Positions 33,349 through 42,035 of a stretch of 64,000 nucleotides of DNA are shown here, in pieces (the stretch's first letter is position 1; each line of letters begins with the position of its first letter). This stretch comes from Solirubrobacteraceae bacterium (GTDB lineage Bacteria; Actinomycetota; Thermoleophilia; Solirubrobacterales; Solirubrobacteraceae). The notes below the pieces were generated by a model. It was not told where the DNA came from. It was given only the letters and a program-made list of their open reading frames with translations, and did not search any database. Location of the stretch: the NCBI GenBank assembly GCA_023230855.1, contig JALNWQ010000002.1:124001-188000 (forward strand), given 5' to 3'. The translations under genes and the position numbers were made by a program.

Positions 33349-33585
33349 TCAGTCCGCCCAGTAGCGGTTGGCGGCCGCGATGGTGGCGAACTCGGTCGCG
33401 ATGACCTGGGCGACCGCGATGAGGTCGGTCGCGTTCTCGGCGTAGTCGGGACGCAGCGCCCCGCGCACGTCGGCGTCGGGCTGCGTCGCCTTGATCGACA
33501 GCCGGGCGAGCTTGATCGCGAGCTCGCGGCCGGCCTCCGGCGTCTCGGTCATGAGCATGTTGTCGGTGGCGGTGGCAGAGGACAT
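33349..33585 (-). CDS. Small unknown protein upstream of the OhrR-like gene
   Basis: 78 residues, hydrophilic and helical (RELAIKLARLSIKATQ, DLIAVAQVIATEFATIAAANRYWAD), with no signal or membrane segment. An AAAGGA ribosome site precedes the ATG. It ends 8 bp before the OhrR-like start, so the pair is likely one transcript. The family is not recognised. Confidence 0.6.
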   Translation of the reverse strand: MSSATATDNMLMTETPEAGRELAIKLARLSIKATQPDADVRGALRPDYAENATDLIAVAQVIATEFATIAAANRYWAD

Positions 33586-33671
33586 GAGGGAATCCTTTGT
33601 GCACGAATGGTCTGGGGCGGAACCACTCTACGGCGCGCGGTTCCGGCCGTCCACCCGCTATACACGTGGCC

Positions 33672-34400
33672 ATGACGTCACCGCCTCGCTGGCCGGACGC
33701 GCCGCGGGTGGCGTCGCTCGACACGGTCCTCGCCGACCCCGCCGACGCGATCCGGCCACTCGTCGTCGACCTGGGCGGCGAGCGGTGGGTGCTGAGCACC
33801 GCGGTGCTCGGCGGCGGCCTGGGCCTCGCCCGGTCGTGGCTCTGCGTCACGGTCGAGAACGACTACGCCCGCCGCGACCCGGCGGAGGACCTGGCCGAGC
33901 GGGCCTCCGCGCTCGGGCTGCCCGGCCCGACGGTCGGCATGCTCACCGGGGTCGACGTGCGTCGGGTCGAGCGGGCCGTCCACGGGCGGGCGCGCGTGCA
34001 CGCCACCGTCGGCGTCGGGCGGGCGGTGGCCGCGGCCGGTGAGCGTCCACCGGACTGGGGTCCGGCGGGCACCATCAACCTGCTCGTCGAGGTCGACGCG
34101 CCGCTCGACGACGCCGCCCTCGTCGGGGCGATGCAGACGGTGGTCGAGGCCAAGGCCCAGGCGCTCGCCGACGCCCGGATCGGGGCGCGCAACCACGACG
34201 GTTGGGCGACCGGCACCCCGACCGACGCGGTGTGCGTCGCCGTGCCCGTCGGTGGCGGGGTGCCGTTCGCCGGCACCGCCACGGTCGTCGGCGCCGACAT
34301 CGCCCGTGCCGTCCACGCCGCCGTGCTGTCCGGCACGATCGCCGACCGCGCGGACCATGAGGCGATGCGTCGGCGGCTCGCCGCCGACGCGGCGGACTGA
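33672..34400 (+). CDS. Adenosylcobinamide amidohydrolase (CbiZ family)
   Basis: 242 residues. The CbiZ pattern is visible: RWVLSTAVLGGGLGLARSWLC near the N-terminus, a central VHATVGVGRA, GTINLLVEVDAPL, then VEAKAQALADARIG and GWATGTPTDAVCVAVP. CbiZ trims adenosylcobinamide or pseudo-B12 to cobyric acid for salvage of corrinoids. The neighbouring B12 riboswitch locus 2 kb away supports a corrinoid theme. The ATG at 33672 is preferred to upstream in-frame starts because homology begins after it. Confidence 0.82.
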   Translation: MTSPPRWPDAPRVASLDTVLADPADAIRPLVVDLGGERWVLSTAVLGGGLGLARSWLCVTVENDYARRDPAEDLAERASALGLPGPTVGMLTGVDVRRVERAVHGRARVHATVGVGRAVAAAGERPPDWGPAGTINLLVEVDAPLDDAALVGAMQTVVEAKAQALADARIGARNHDGWATGTPTDAVCVAVPVGGGVPFAGTATVVGADIARAVHAAVLSGTIADRADHEAMRRRLAADAAD

Positions 34401-34479
34401 CCGGCCGCCCCTCCCCCTTCCCGTCGCCCGGACGTAGGATCGACCGGACCGATCCGACGATCCCGAGGAGACCGACGCG

Positions 34480-35847
34480 ATGCCCGACGTGCCGACGAAG
34501 ATCCTGCTGCGCGAGGACGAGATCCCGACGCACTGGATCAACCTGCTGCCCGAGATCCCCGGTGGCGCGCTGCCGCCGCTGCACCCGGGGACGATGCAGC
34601 CCGCCGGCCCCGACGACCTGGCGGCGCTCTTCCCGCCGCAGGTCATCGAGCAGGAGGCCTCCGCCGAGCACGAGATCGCGATCCCCGACGAGGTCCGCGA
34701 GGCGCTGGGCCTGTGGCGGCCGACCCCGATGTACCGGGCCAGGCGCCTGGAGCGGGCGGTCGGGACCCGGTCGCGGATCTACTACAAGTACGAGGGCGTC
34801 TCCCCCGCCGGGTCGCACAAGCCCAACTCGGCGGTCGCGCAGGCGTACGCCAACCAGCAGGCCGGGATCACGAAGCTCACCACCGAGACCGGCGCCGGTC
34901 AGTGGGGCAGCGCGCTGAGCTTCGCCGCCGGGCTCTTCGGCCTGGAGGTCGAGGTGTACATGGTCGGGTCGTCGTACGACCAGAAGCCGTACCGCCGGTC
35001 GATGATGCGCACGTGGGGCGCCGAGGTGCACCGGTCGCCGAGCGACCGCACCGAGGCCGGCCGCGCCAACGCCGACCACCGCACCGGGTCGCTGGGGATC
35101 GCGATCAGCGAGGCGGTCGAGCTCGCCGCGCAGCGCCCCGACACGAGCTACTCGCTGGGGTCGGTGCTCAACCACGTGCTGCTGCACCAGACGGTGATCG
35201 GGCAGGAGACGATCGCGCAGCTCGCGCTCGTCGACGAGACCCCGGACGTCGTCGTCGCGTCCGCCGGTGGCGGATCGAACTTCGCGGGGATCGCGTTCCC
35301 GTGGTGGCGCGAGAAGCAGCGCCGCGGGCTGACGACGCGGTTCGTGGCGACCGAGCCGATGGCGTGCCCGACGCTCACCCAGGGCGTGTACGGGTACGAC
35401 TTCGGCGACGCGTCCGGCCTGACGCCGCTGCTGCCGATGCACACCCTCGGCCACGGGTTCGTGCCGCCGCCGGTGCACGCCGGCGGGCTGCGGTACCACG
35501 GCATGGCCCCGCTGTTGTCGGCGCTCGTGGCGAAGGGCGAGGTCGAGGCGCGCGCGGTCGCGCAGAACGAGACGTTCGAGGCGGCGTTGACGTTCGCCCG
35601 CGCCGAGGGCATCATCCCCGCCCCCGAGTCGGCGCACGCGATCCGCTCGGCGCTCATCGAGGCCGAGGCCGCCGACGCGGCGGGCGAGGAGCGGGTGATC
35701 CTCTTCCTGCTCTCCGGCCACGGCCACTTCGACCTGGCGGCCTACGACGAGTACCTCGCCGGCAACCTCGAGAACCCGGGCTTCTCGGCCGAGGAGCGCG
35801 ACCGCGCGCTGGCCGAGCTGCCGCAGGGAGCGCCGAGCCTGGCCTGA
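34480..35847 (+). CDS. TrpB2-type tryptophan synthase beta-like PLP enzyme
   Basis: 455 residues. PLP lysine Lys114 lies in SPAGSHKPNSA; the glycine-rich phosphate loop is ASAGGGSNFAG. TrpB2-specific extra sequence includes YYKYEGVSPAG and the long N-terminus (LLPEIPGGALPPLHPGTMQPA). TrpB2 proteins condense indole with (phospho)serine, often without a TrpA partner; none is nearby. GAGGAG ribosome site and TAGGAT box upstream. Confidence 0.92.
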   Translation: MPDVPTKILLREDEIPTHWINLLPEIPGGALPPLHPGTMQPAGPDDLAALFPPQVIEQEASAEHEIAIPDEVREALGLWRPTPMYRARRLERAVGTRSRIYYKYEGVSPAGSHKPNSAVAQAYANQQAGITKLTTETGAGQWGSALSFAAGLFGLEVEVYMVGSSYDQKPYRRSMMRTWGAEVHRSPSDRTEAGRANADHRTGSLGIAISEAVELAAQRPDTSYSLGSVLNHVLLHQTVIGQETIAQLALVDETPDVVVASAGGGSNFAGIAFPWWREKQRRGLTTRFVATEPMACPTLTQGVYGYDFGDASGLTPLLPMHTLGHGFVPPPVHAGGLRYHGMAPLLSALVAKGEVEARAVAQNETFEAALTFARAEGIIPAPESAHAIRSALIEAEAADAAGEERVILFLLSGHGHFDLAAYDEYLAGNLENPGFSAEERDRALAELPQGAPSLA

Positions 35848-35963
35848 GCGGACGGACCGGCGGGCCGTGATGCATGGCCGGGACCGACGGCGGGTAGTCG
35901 TCGGTCGAGGCCGTCGGCGATCCGACGGCGCAAGCCGACCGGCGGGGAGCCCCGTCGGAGGAG

Positions 35964-36698
35964 GTGATCGCGTTGCTGCTCGTCCGGTTCACGGCCCTGC
36001 TGCTGGGAGCGGTCGCGGTGGCCGTCACCGCGGCCGTCACCGAGGCGGGATGGGTCCTCGTCGTCGCGCTGCTCGCGCTCGTCGTCGCGACGCTCCTCCT
36101 CGTCCGCACGATCTTCCACTACGCCGCCGCGTCCGACTGGGAGGGGCCCGAGGCGGAGGCCGAGCTGCAGCTCCACGGGCTCGTCGAGCACGAGACGGGG
36201 CTGCCACTGCGGGAGGACTGGCGCCCGCACCGGACCACCGAGGTCGCCGGCGAGGTGCCGGTGCCAGCGGCGTGGCGGGGGCCGGAGGGCGACCATCGCG
36301 TCCTGCTCGTCGCCACCGAGGCGGTGCCCGCCGACCGGCTCGACGAGGCGCTCGACGGCATCCCCGACGACGGCGACCGGGCGGTGCTCGTCATCGCCCC
36401 CGCGGTCGACGCCGACGACCGACCGGGGTCGTTCGGCAACCCCGGGCCGGCGATCCGCCACGCCGAGCGCGCCGTGCACGACACCGTCGAGGCGCTGCAC
36501 GACCGCGGGATCGCCGCCAACGGCCACATCGGACCGGCCGATCCGGCACGCGCCGTGTCGGACGGCCTGCGGACCTACGCCGCCGAGCGGGTGGTCGTGG
36601 CGCGCCACGCCGCGGGCGACGGGCGGGACCGGCGCGATGCGGTCGACGTCGCGGCCGCCGAGTTCGGCGTGCCGGTGCGCGAGATCGTGCTCGCGTGA
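35964..36698 (+). CDS. Unknown protein: two membrane helices plus Usp-like domain
   Basis: 244 residues. Two hydrophobic helices fill residues ~3-50. A cytoplasmic part follows with alternating strands and helices (HRVLLVATEAVPADRL, DDGDRAVLVIAPAVDA, AERAVHDTVEALHDRGIAANGHIG, RVVVARHAAG) reminiscent of universal-stress or nucleotide-binding folds, without a clear ATP motif. The GTG start has GGAGGAG upstream. The stop codon lies inside a 19-bp tandem duplication. A function is not assigned. Confidence 0.65.
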   Translation: MIALLLVRFTALLLGAVAVAVTAAVTEAGWVLVVALLALVVATLLLVRTIFHYAAASDWEGPEAEAELQLHGLVEHETGLPLREDWRPHRTTEVAGEVPVPAAWRGPEGDHRVLLVATEAVPADRLDEALDGIPDDGDRAVLVIAPAVDADDRPGSFGNPGPAIRHAERAVHDTVEALHDRGIAANGHIGPADPARAVSDGLRTYAAERVVVARHAAGDGRDRRDAVDVAAAEFGVPVREIVLA

Positions 36699-36729
36699 CG
36701 CGCTCGTGGTCGCGTGACGCGCTCGTGGT
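36692..36729 (+). repeat. 19-bp tandem duplication spanning a stop codon
   Basis: CGCGTGACGCGCTCGTGGT occurs twice in direct succession (36692-36710, 36711-36729) and a partial third copy follows. The TGA of the upstream gene lies in the first unit. Confidence 0.9.
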
Positions 36730-36880
36730 TGCGTGTGGCGCCCGTCGACCGGAGACGATGACGAAACAGCGACGTCGAGCTTGACCTCAACGCCGGTGGG
36801 CGTCCGCACGACGTCGTCGCGTCGCTCGACGTGGGCCGCGGACACGAGGCGCCGCGGACCTTGACGTCAACGGCGTTCGA

Positions 36881-37312
36881 TCAATTCGCGGCGTAGACCT
36901 TGGACGCGCGACCGACCCCACCGGCCGGGCGCCGCTCCCCCGCCTCGCGGATCCGGTCGGCCTTGAGCAACGACTTGATGCGTGCGTCGGCGGTGGCGAC
37001 GACGACGCCGAGCGCCTCGGCGATCTGCTTCTTCGTCATGCCGTCGGGGTGCTCGGCGATGAGCGACAGGACCCGATCCTCCGACACCGACGGGCCGCGA
37101 CTGCGGGTGCCGCGCGGCCGCTGCGACGGACGCTGCTGCACGGCGGGGGCCCGCCCCTCGATCACCGCCTTGGCCGCCTGCAGGCGGGCGATCTCCTCGT
37201 GCGTGCCCTGGATGCTGGACCGGAGCTCCTCGATCTGCTCGTTCGTCGGTCGGATGCCCTCCTCCAACTCGGCGATGCGCGCGTCGATGGCTGCGACTGG
37301 ATCATTGCTCAT
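36881..37312 (-). CDS. Winged-helix protein with N-terminal coiled coil
   Basis: 143 residues. The first ~50 form a coiled coil (AIDARIAELEEGIRPTNEQIEEL); a Pro/Arg linker follows; then a winged helix, SEDRVLSLIAEHPDGMTKKQIAEALGVVVATADARIKSLLKADRIREAG, of MarR/DprA-like type. Probably a small DNA-binding dimer. A CGTGGACGTCCACG palindrome (37336-37349) lies 24 bp upstream of the ATG. TTGACNTCAACG repeats lie past its 3' end. Confidence 0.75.
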   Translation of the reverse strand: MSNDPVAAIDARIAELEEGIRPTNEQIEELRSSIQGTHEEIARLQAAKAVIEGRAPAVQQRPSQRPRGTRSRGPSVSEDRVLSLIAEHPDGMTKKQIAEALGVVVATADARIKSLLKADRIREAGERRPAGGVGRASKVYAAN

Positions 37313-37335
37313 GAATCGACGTTTGTATCAAACGC

Positions 37336-37349
37336 CGTGGACGTCCACG
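37336..37349. promoter_or_regulatory. Perfect 14-bp palindrome upstream of the winged-helix gene
   Basis: CGTGGACGTCCACG, set between TTTGAT-type hexamers on the minus strand, in the promoter position of the 143-aa winged-helix gene. A candidate autoregulatory operator. Confidence 0.45.
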
Positions 37350-37471
37350 CGATTCATCAAATGCGTTTGCGGCGCCCATGCGGAAGACTTCATCAACCAC
37401 GGCCACCGGCGCATCATCACGAGATCCGCACGCGAGCCGCGATCCGCACGCGAGCCACCCCGACCAACGCA

Positions 37472-37497
37472 GAAGGCCCCGCCGGAGCGGGGCCTTC
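37472..37497 (-). terminator. Terminator of tRNA-Gly
   Basis: Perfect 11-bp stem GAAGGCCCCGC/GCGGGGCCTTC with a four-base loop, 7 bp beyond the tRNA 3' end on the minus strand. Confidence 0.85.
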
Positions 37498-37503
37498 AGG
37501 TCA

Positions 37504-37576
37504 AGCGGCGGACGAGGCTCGAACTCGCGACCCTCAGCTTGGGAAGCTGATGCTCTACCAACTGAGCTACCACCGC
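37504..37576 (-). tRNA. tRNA-Gly(CCC)
   Basis: 73-nt tRNA on the minus strand. Acceptor GCGGTGG pairs with CCGCCGC (one G-U); D-loop AGCTCAGTTGGTAGAGC; anticodon arm TCAGC-TTCCCAA-GCTGA gives CCC; T-arm GCGAGTTCGAGCCTCGT. CCA is not encoded. Confidence 0.95.
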
Positions 37577-37652
37577 AGGTTCGTGCACCTTACCGCGCCG
37601 GCCGGACCGGCGTCACGTCGGTCGCGACGGCGGACGTCTACCGTTCACCGGG

Positions 37653-38237
37653 ATGCGCCGTTCCACCGTGCCGATCCTGCTGGGCGTCGTCATCGTCGCG
37701 CTCATCGGCCTGCTCGCGTACGCGATGGGCCGCTCCGCGCCGGGCGAGGAGACGCGCGACTCGATCGACGCGCAGGTGCAGGCGGGCCGGGTCGTGACCG
37801 CCCCCGGCGCCGACCGACCGATGCCGCGGCTGGGCGCCGAGGGGACGCAGCGGCTCGCCGACCTGCGCGGCCAGGTCGTCGTCCTCAACGTGTGGGGGTC
37901 GTGGTGCATCCCGTGCGAGGCCGAGGTGCCGGTGCTCCAGCGGATCCACGAGCGCCTGCAGCGGGCGAAGGTCGGGACCGTGTGGGGCGTCACCAACCGC
38001 GACGACCCCGAGAAGAGCCTGGCGTTCGTCCGCAAGCACGGCATGACCTACCCGTCGGTCCGCGATCCCGACAGCGCGCTCGCGCTCGAGTACGGCGCGC
38101 TGCGGGTGCCCGAGACGGTGATCATCGACGCCCGGGGCCGGATCCGCGGGATCTTCCGCGGCGAGGTCACGGAGGAGTTCCTCGAGGCGTCGCTGCGCCG
38201 CGCCGGCGTGCCCGACGAGGTGCTGGCCGCGCGATGA
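37653..38237 (+). CDS. TlpA/CcmG-like thioredoxin
   Basis: 194 residues with an N-terminal membrane helix (VPILLGVVIVALIGLLAYAMG) and an extracytoplasmic thioredoxin fold. The active site is W-C-I-P-C (GSWCIPCEAEVPVL), and cis-Pro is in LRVPETVIID. It reduces apocytochrome c cysteines. First gene of a block with ccmH and ccdA; TACCGT (37639-37644) stands 8 nt before the ATG. It overlaps ccmH by ATGA. Confidence 0.92.
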   Translation: MRRSTVPILLGVVIVALIGLLAYAMGRSAPGEETRDSIDAQVQAGRVVTAPGADRPMPRLGAEGTQRLADLRGQVVVLNVWGSWCIPCEAEVPVLQRIHERLQRAKVGTVWGVTNRDDPEKSLAFVRKHGMTYPSVRDPDSALALEYGALRVPETVIIDARGRIRGIFRGEVTEEFLEASLRRAGVPDEVLAAR

Positions 38238-38998
38238 CCCGCTCGTCCGCCTTCACTCGGACGGCGGCAGGTCCGCGCGTCGGTCGGGTCGCCCACGCGG
38301 GCGGACCGTTCGACCACGTCGCTCCGGCGACCGACCCGCCGCGGACGGGCGCGCGGCGACCGCTCCCGACGACTCCACGCCGTCTGCCGCTGCTCGCCCT
38401 GCTCACGGCGCTCCTGCTCGCCGTCCTCGCCTCCCCCGTCTCGGCGCAAGCGCCACGGACGACCTTCCCCGAGGTCGAGCGGGAGCTCATGTGCGTCACG
38501 TGCGGCACGCCGCTCAACCAGTCCGAGGCGCCGCAGGCGGAGGACGAGCGCGACGCGATCGAGCGGCTCATCGCCCGCGGCCTGACGAAGCAGCAGGTGC
38601 TCGACGAGATGGTGGCGATCTACGGCGAGTCGGTGCTCATCGACCCGCCGTCGAACGCGAGGACGTTGCGCTGGGCGCTCCCGGCAGGCGCCCTCGTCCT
38701 GGGCCTCGCGCTGCTGCTCGTCCTCGTCCGGCGGTGGCGACGGCGCGCCCCGACCGGGGACGCGGCGGCGGCGTGGGGCGATGGACCGGCGTCCGCCGCC
38801 CGGGTCGGCGACGGCGGCCCGGCGACGGGCTCCGACCGGGCGTCGGCGAGCGGCGGCTCCGAGCCGGGGCCTCCGTCGGCCGGGAGCGCGCCTCCCGTCG
38901 ACGCCGGGGCGCCCGCCACCGACCGAGGACCCCACGAGGACGGCCCGTCCGCCGACGACCAGCGCCGGATCGACGCCGATCTCGAGCGGTACCGGTGA
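38234..38998 (+). CDS. ccmH: CcmH/CycL-like cytochrome c maturation protein
   Basis: 254 residues. After a signal/hydrophobic stretch (LPLLALLTALLLAVLASPVSAQA) comes the three-helix CcmH domain with redox pair C-V-T-C (ERELMCVTCGTPLNQSEAP), then ERLIARGLTKQQVLDEMVAIYGESVLIDPP, a second membrane helix (LPAGALVLGLALLLVLVRRW) and a low-complexity acidic tail ending in DDQRRIDADLERYR, which looks like the start of CcmI. The N-terminal ~50 residues before the signal are unusually long, so the true start may be internal. Confidence 0.9.
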   Translation: MTRSSAFTRTAAGPRVGRVAHAGGPFDHVAPATDPPRTGARRPLPTTPRRLPLLALLTALLLAVLASPVSAQAPRTTFPEVERELMCVTCGTPLNQSEAPQAEDERDAIERLIARGLTKQQVLDEMVAIYGESVLIDPPSNARTLRWALPAGALVLGLALLLVLVRRWRRRAPTGDAAAAWGDGPASAARVGDGGPATGSDRASASGGSEPGPPSAGSAPPVDAGAPATDRGPHEDGPSADDQRRIDADLERYR

Positions 38999-39055
38999 GC
39001 ACCGCCGTGGAGCGACGCCGGTGACGCCCACGACGACCGACGGGGTCGCGCGGCC

Positions 39056-39796
39056 GTGAGCGTCACGGTGTTCAGCGCGTTCGCGGCCGGGTTGTTGTCG
39101 TTCGCGTCGCCGTGCGTGCTGCCCCTGGTGCCCGGGTACCTGTCGGTGCTCAGCGGCGGCGAGAGCCTGCGGCCCGCCGCCGAGCGCCGGTTCGGCGCGA
39201 TCCTCCCCCCCGCGCTGCTGTTCTGCCTGAGCTTCGTGCTCGTCTTCGTCGCGCTCGGGCTGTTCGCCAACGGCATCGGCGCGCCGTTGCTCGGGTCGAT
39301 CCGCACGATCGAGACCGTCGCCGGGGCGCTCCTCATCCTCATGGGCGCGCTCTTCCTGCTCATGCCGTTCGTCGACCGGTTGAACGTGACGTTGCGCTCC
39401 GAGGCGATGCTGCGTCGCGCCGGGGCGGGTGGGCCGTTCGTGGCGGGGATGGCGTTCGCCGTCGCCTGGACCCCGTGCACCGGCCCGATCCTCGGGGCGA
39501 TCCTCGGTGCCGCGGCCGCCCAGGACGGCGTCGGCGGCGGGGCGTTCCTCCTCCTCGCCTACGGCCTGGGGCTCGCGGTCCCCTTCCTCGCCGCCGCCCT
39601 GGCGTTCGAGCGGGTGACGGGCGCCGCCCGGATCGTGCGCGACCACTACCGCTGGATCAGCGTGATCAGCGGCGTGCTCCTCATCGCCGTGGGCTGGCTC
39701 GTCGCCAACCACGAGATGTACAAGCTCGCGTCCGAGGCGCGCGGCGCGGCCGACGCCCTCGGCCTGGACGGCGTCATCCGGTTCTTCGAGCGCTAG
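39056..39796 (+). CDS. ccdA: CcdA thiol-reductant transporter
   Basis: 246 residues, six to seven membrane helices. The two conserved Cys-Pro sites are SFASPCVLPLVPGYLS (N-terminal) and VAWTPCTGPILGAIL (middle), the CcdA/DsbD-beta signature. It carries electrons from thioredoxin across the membrane to TlpA/CcmH. GTG start; 57 bp after ccmH. Confidence 0.94.
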   Translation: MSVTVFSAFAAGLLSFASPCVLPLVPGYLSVLSGGESLRPAAERRFGAILPPALLFCLSFVLVFVALGLFANGIGAPLLGSIRTIETVAGALLILMGALFLLMPFVDRLNVTLRSEAMLRRAGAGGPFVAGMAFAVAWTPCTGPILGAILGAAAAQDGVGGGAFLLLAYGLGLAVPFLAAALAFERVTGAARIVRDHYRWISVISGVLLIAVGWLVANHEMYKLASEARGAADALGLDGVIRFFER

Positions 39797-39801
39797 CGGA
39801 A

Positions 39802-39826
39802 CGGTCGGGGCCGGTCGCCCCGACCG
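39802..39826. terminator. Bidirectional terminator between ccdA and argS
   Basis: Perfect 9-bp stem CGGTCGGGG/CCCCGACCG with a 7-base loop in the 36-bp gap between convergent genes. Confidence 0.65.
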
Positions 39827-39832
39827 CCCGTC

Positions 39833-41590
39833 CTACATCCGCTCGGGGGCGTCGACGCCGAGCACGCCCAGGCCGGCGGCGATGACGTCGGCGGTGGCCG
39901 AGCACAGGCTCAGGCGGCGGGCGCGGACGTCGGCCGGCACGCCCTCGGCGAGCACCGGGCAGTCACGGTAGAACGCCGAGTACTGGCGGGCGAGGGCCAG
40001 CAGGTACGTGGCGATCCGGTGCGGGGCGCGTCGCGTCGCGGCCTCGGCCACCTCGTCGGGCCACGCGAGCAGGGCCAAGAGCAGCTCGCGCTCGGCGGCG
40101 ACGTAGGCCGACCCGGTGGTGGCCCCGTCGCCCCCACCCGCCGTCGCCGCGTCCCCGACGCCGTCGGTCGCACCGACGGCGTCGGCGGACCCCTCGTCGT
40201 CACCCGCGCCCTCGCCGGTCCGCGCACCGGTGACCTCGCCGTCGCGGCCGCGCTGGAGGATCGAGCGGATCCGGGCGTGGGCGTACTGGACGTAGTAGAC
40301 GGGGTTCTCGGCGGACTGCTCGCGGGCGTCGGCCAGGTCCAGGTCGATCGTCGTGTCGTGCGAGCGCGCCAGGAGGTACCAGCGGGCCGCGTCGACGCCG
40401 ATGTCGTCGACGAGGTCGTCGAGCGCGACGAACTCGCCGGCGCGCTTGCTCATCTTCGCCCGCTCGCCGTTCTCGAAGAGGTTGACGAACTGCGTGATGA
40501 GCAGCTCGATCGCGTCGCGGTCGCCGCCGAGCGCCTCGAACGCCGCCTCGACGCGGGCGACGTAGCCGTGGTGGTCGGCGCCGAGCACGTCGATGACGCG
40601 GGCGAACCCGCGGGTGCGCTTGTCGTGGTGGTAGGCGACATCCGACGCGAAGTACGTCGGCCGACCGTCGGACCGCACGAGCACCCGGTCCTTGTCGTCG
40701 CCGGAGTCGGTCGTGCGCAGGTAGAGCGCGCCCTCCTGCTCGTACGTGCGGCCCTGCTCGGCGAGCACCGCGAACGCGTCGTCGACCGGGCTGCTCGTGG
40801 CGCCGTCGGCCGGCGCGTGGAGCGAGCGCTCGCTGAACCAGCGGTCGAACGTCGTGCGGAACCGCTCGAGCGACGCCCGCTGCTGGGCCACCATGAGCGC
40901 GATGCCCTCGGTCGCGACCTCGTCGACGGAACGCGTCGCGGCGTCGGGGATCCGGGCGGCGACCTCGGCGACGTAGTCCCCGCGGTAGCCGTCCTCGGGC
41001 ACCTCCTCGCCCCGCGCCCGCGCCTGCAGCGACGCCCCGAACAGCTGGACCTGGTTGCCGAAGTCGTTGACGTAGTACTCGCGGTGGACCGGGTGGCCGT
41101 GGAGCTCCAGCAGGCTCGCGAGCGCCGACCCGAACGCCGCCCCGCGCGCGCCGCCGATGTGGACCGGCCCGGTCGGGTTGTTCGACACGAACTCCAGGTG
41201 GATCGACTCGCGCGTGCCCGGGGTCCCGGTGGCGAACGAGCGGCCCGCCGCCTCGACCTCGGCCAGGGCGGCGTCGAGCCAACGGTCCGACATCCGCAGG
41301 TTGAGGAACCCGGGGCCGGCGACCGACACGTCGTCGAGGTCGCCACCGAGGTGCTCGGTCAGGGCGACCGACAGGCGCTCGGCGATCATCGGCGGCGCCG
41401 CGCCGACGATCTTCGGCAGCATCATCGCCGCGTTCGTGGCGAAGTCGCCGTGGGCCGCCTGCTTCGGCCGGTCGAGCGCCGGGGACGACGGGGGTCGCTC
41501 GCCGCCGGTGACCGCGAGGACCGCGTCGTCGAGGAGGTCGCGGAGGCGCTGCAGCGGCGGGGCGGTCGGGGCGTCGGTCACGGTGGCCAC
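39833..41590 (-). CDS. argS: Arginyl-tRNA synthetase
   Basis: 585-residue class I synthetase. The N-terminal additional domain, HIGH-type motif VHIGGARG (residues 143-150) and KMSKRAGEF motif are present, and the C-terminal anticodon-binding domain ends in VLGVDAPERM. It charges tRNA-Arg. An odd feature is a ~45-residue Gly/Ala/Asp/Thr-rich low-complexity insert (coded by about 40110-40250) between RSILQRGRDG and SAYVAAERELL in the C-terminal domain. Start: a GTG at 41590; TATCGT (41597-41592) is only 1 nt before it, so the GTG at 41581 could be the real start. Confidence 0.95.
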   Translation of the reverse strand: MATVTDAPTAPPLQRLRDLLDDAVLAVTGGERPPSSPALDRPKQAAHGDFATNAAMMLPKIVGAAPPMIAERLSVALTEHLGGDLDDVSVAGPGFLNLRMSDRWLDAALAEVEAAGRSFATGTPGTRESIHLEFVSNNPTGPVHIGGARGAAFGSALASLLELHGHPVHREYYVNDFGNQVQLFGASLQARARGEEVPEDGYRGDYVAEVAARIPDAATRSVDEVATEGIALMVAQQRASLERFRTTFDRWFSERSLHAPADGATSSPVDDAFAVLAEQGRTYEQEGALYLRTTDSGDDKDRVLVRSDGRPTYFASDVAYHHDKRTRGFARVIDVLGADHHGYVARVEAAFEALGGDRDAIELLITQFVNLFENGERAKMSKRAGEFVALDDLVDDIGVDAARWYLLARSHDTTIDLDLADAREQSAENPVYYVQYAHARIRSILQRGRDGEVTGARTGEGAGDDEGSADAVGATDGVGDAATAGGGDGATTGSAYVAAERELLLALLAWPDEVAEAATRRAPHRIATYLLALARQYSAFYRDCPVLAEGVPADVRARRLSLCSATADVIAAGLGVLGVDAPERM

Positions 41591-41618
41591 AACGATAGGA
41601 CCCGGGACGGCCCGCCGC

Positions 41619-42035
41619 TCAGTGGTGGTACGGCTCGCCGCGCAGGATCCGGTGCGCCCGGTACAGCTGCTCGAGGACGATGACGCGGGCGAGCTGGTGC
41701 GGCAGCGTGACCGGGCCGAACGACAGTCGCTCGTCGGCCCGGTCGAGGTCGAGCCCGTCGGCGCCGCCGATGACGAAGCAGAGGTCCCGCCCGCTCGCCC
41801 GCCGCTCCTCCAGCCACGTGGCCTGCGTGACGCTGTCGCGGGTCGGCGCGTCGATCGCGAGCAGCACGCAGTGGGCGCGGTCGGGCACCCGTCGGGCGAC
41901 CTGGGCGGCGTCCGCGTCGTCGCGCAGCTCGACCGTGTCGAGCTTGACGTAGGGCCGCAGGAGCTTCTCGTAGTGGGCCACGTCGTCGAGGTACGGCGCG
42001 CGGGTCCGGCCCACCGCGACGAGCGTCACCCGCAC
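41619..42035 (-). CDS. rlmH: 23S rRNA pseudouridine-1915 N3-methyltransferase RlmH
   Basis: 138 residues. SPOUT methyltransferase with VRVTLVAVGRTRAPYLDD at the start, the knot-region motif DLCFVIGGADGLD and C-terminal HQLARVIVLEQLYRAHRILRGEPYHH, ending in the family-conserved Y-H-H. It modifies assembled 70S ribosomes. The GTG start overlaps the 3' end of the M48 gene by 10 bp. Confidence 0.95.
   Translation of the reverse strand: MRVTLVAVGRTRAPYLDDVAHYEKLLRPYVKLDTVELRDDADAAQVARRVPDRAHCVLLAIDAPTRDSVTQATWLEERRASGRDLCFVIGGADGLDLDRADERLSFGPVTLPHQLARVIVLEQLYRAHRILRGEPYHH

Noticed and set aside
38996..39058. Tiny ORFs of 9 and 12 codons between ccmH and ccdA
   Set aside because: They are too short and lack ribosome sites or conserved sequence; chance GTG/TGA spacing explains them.
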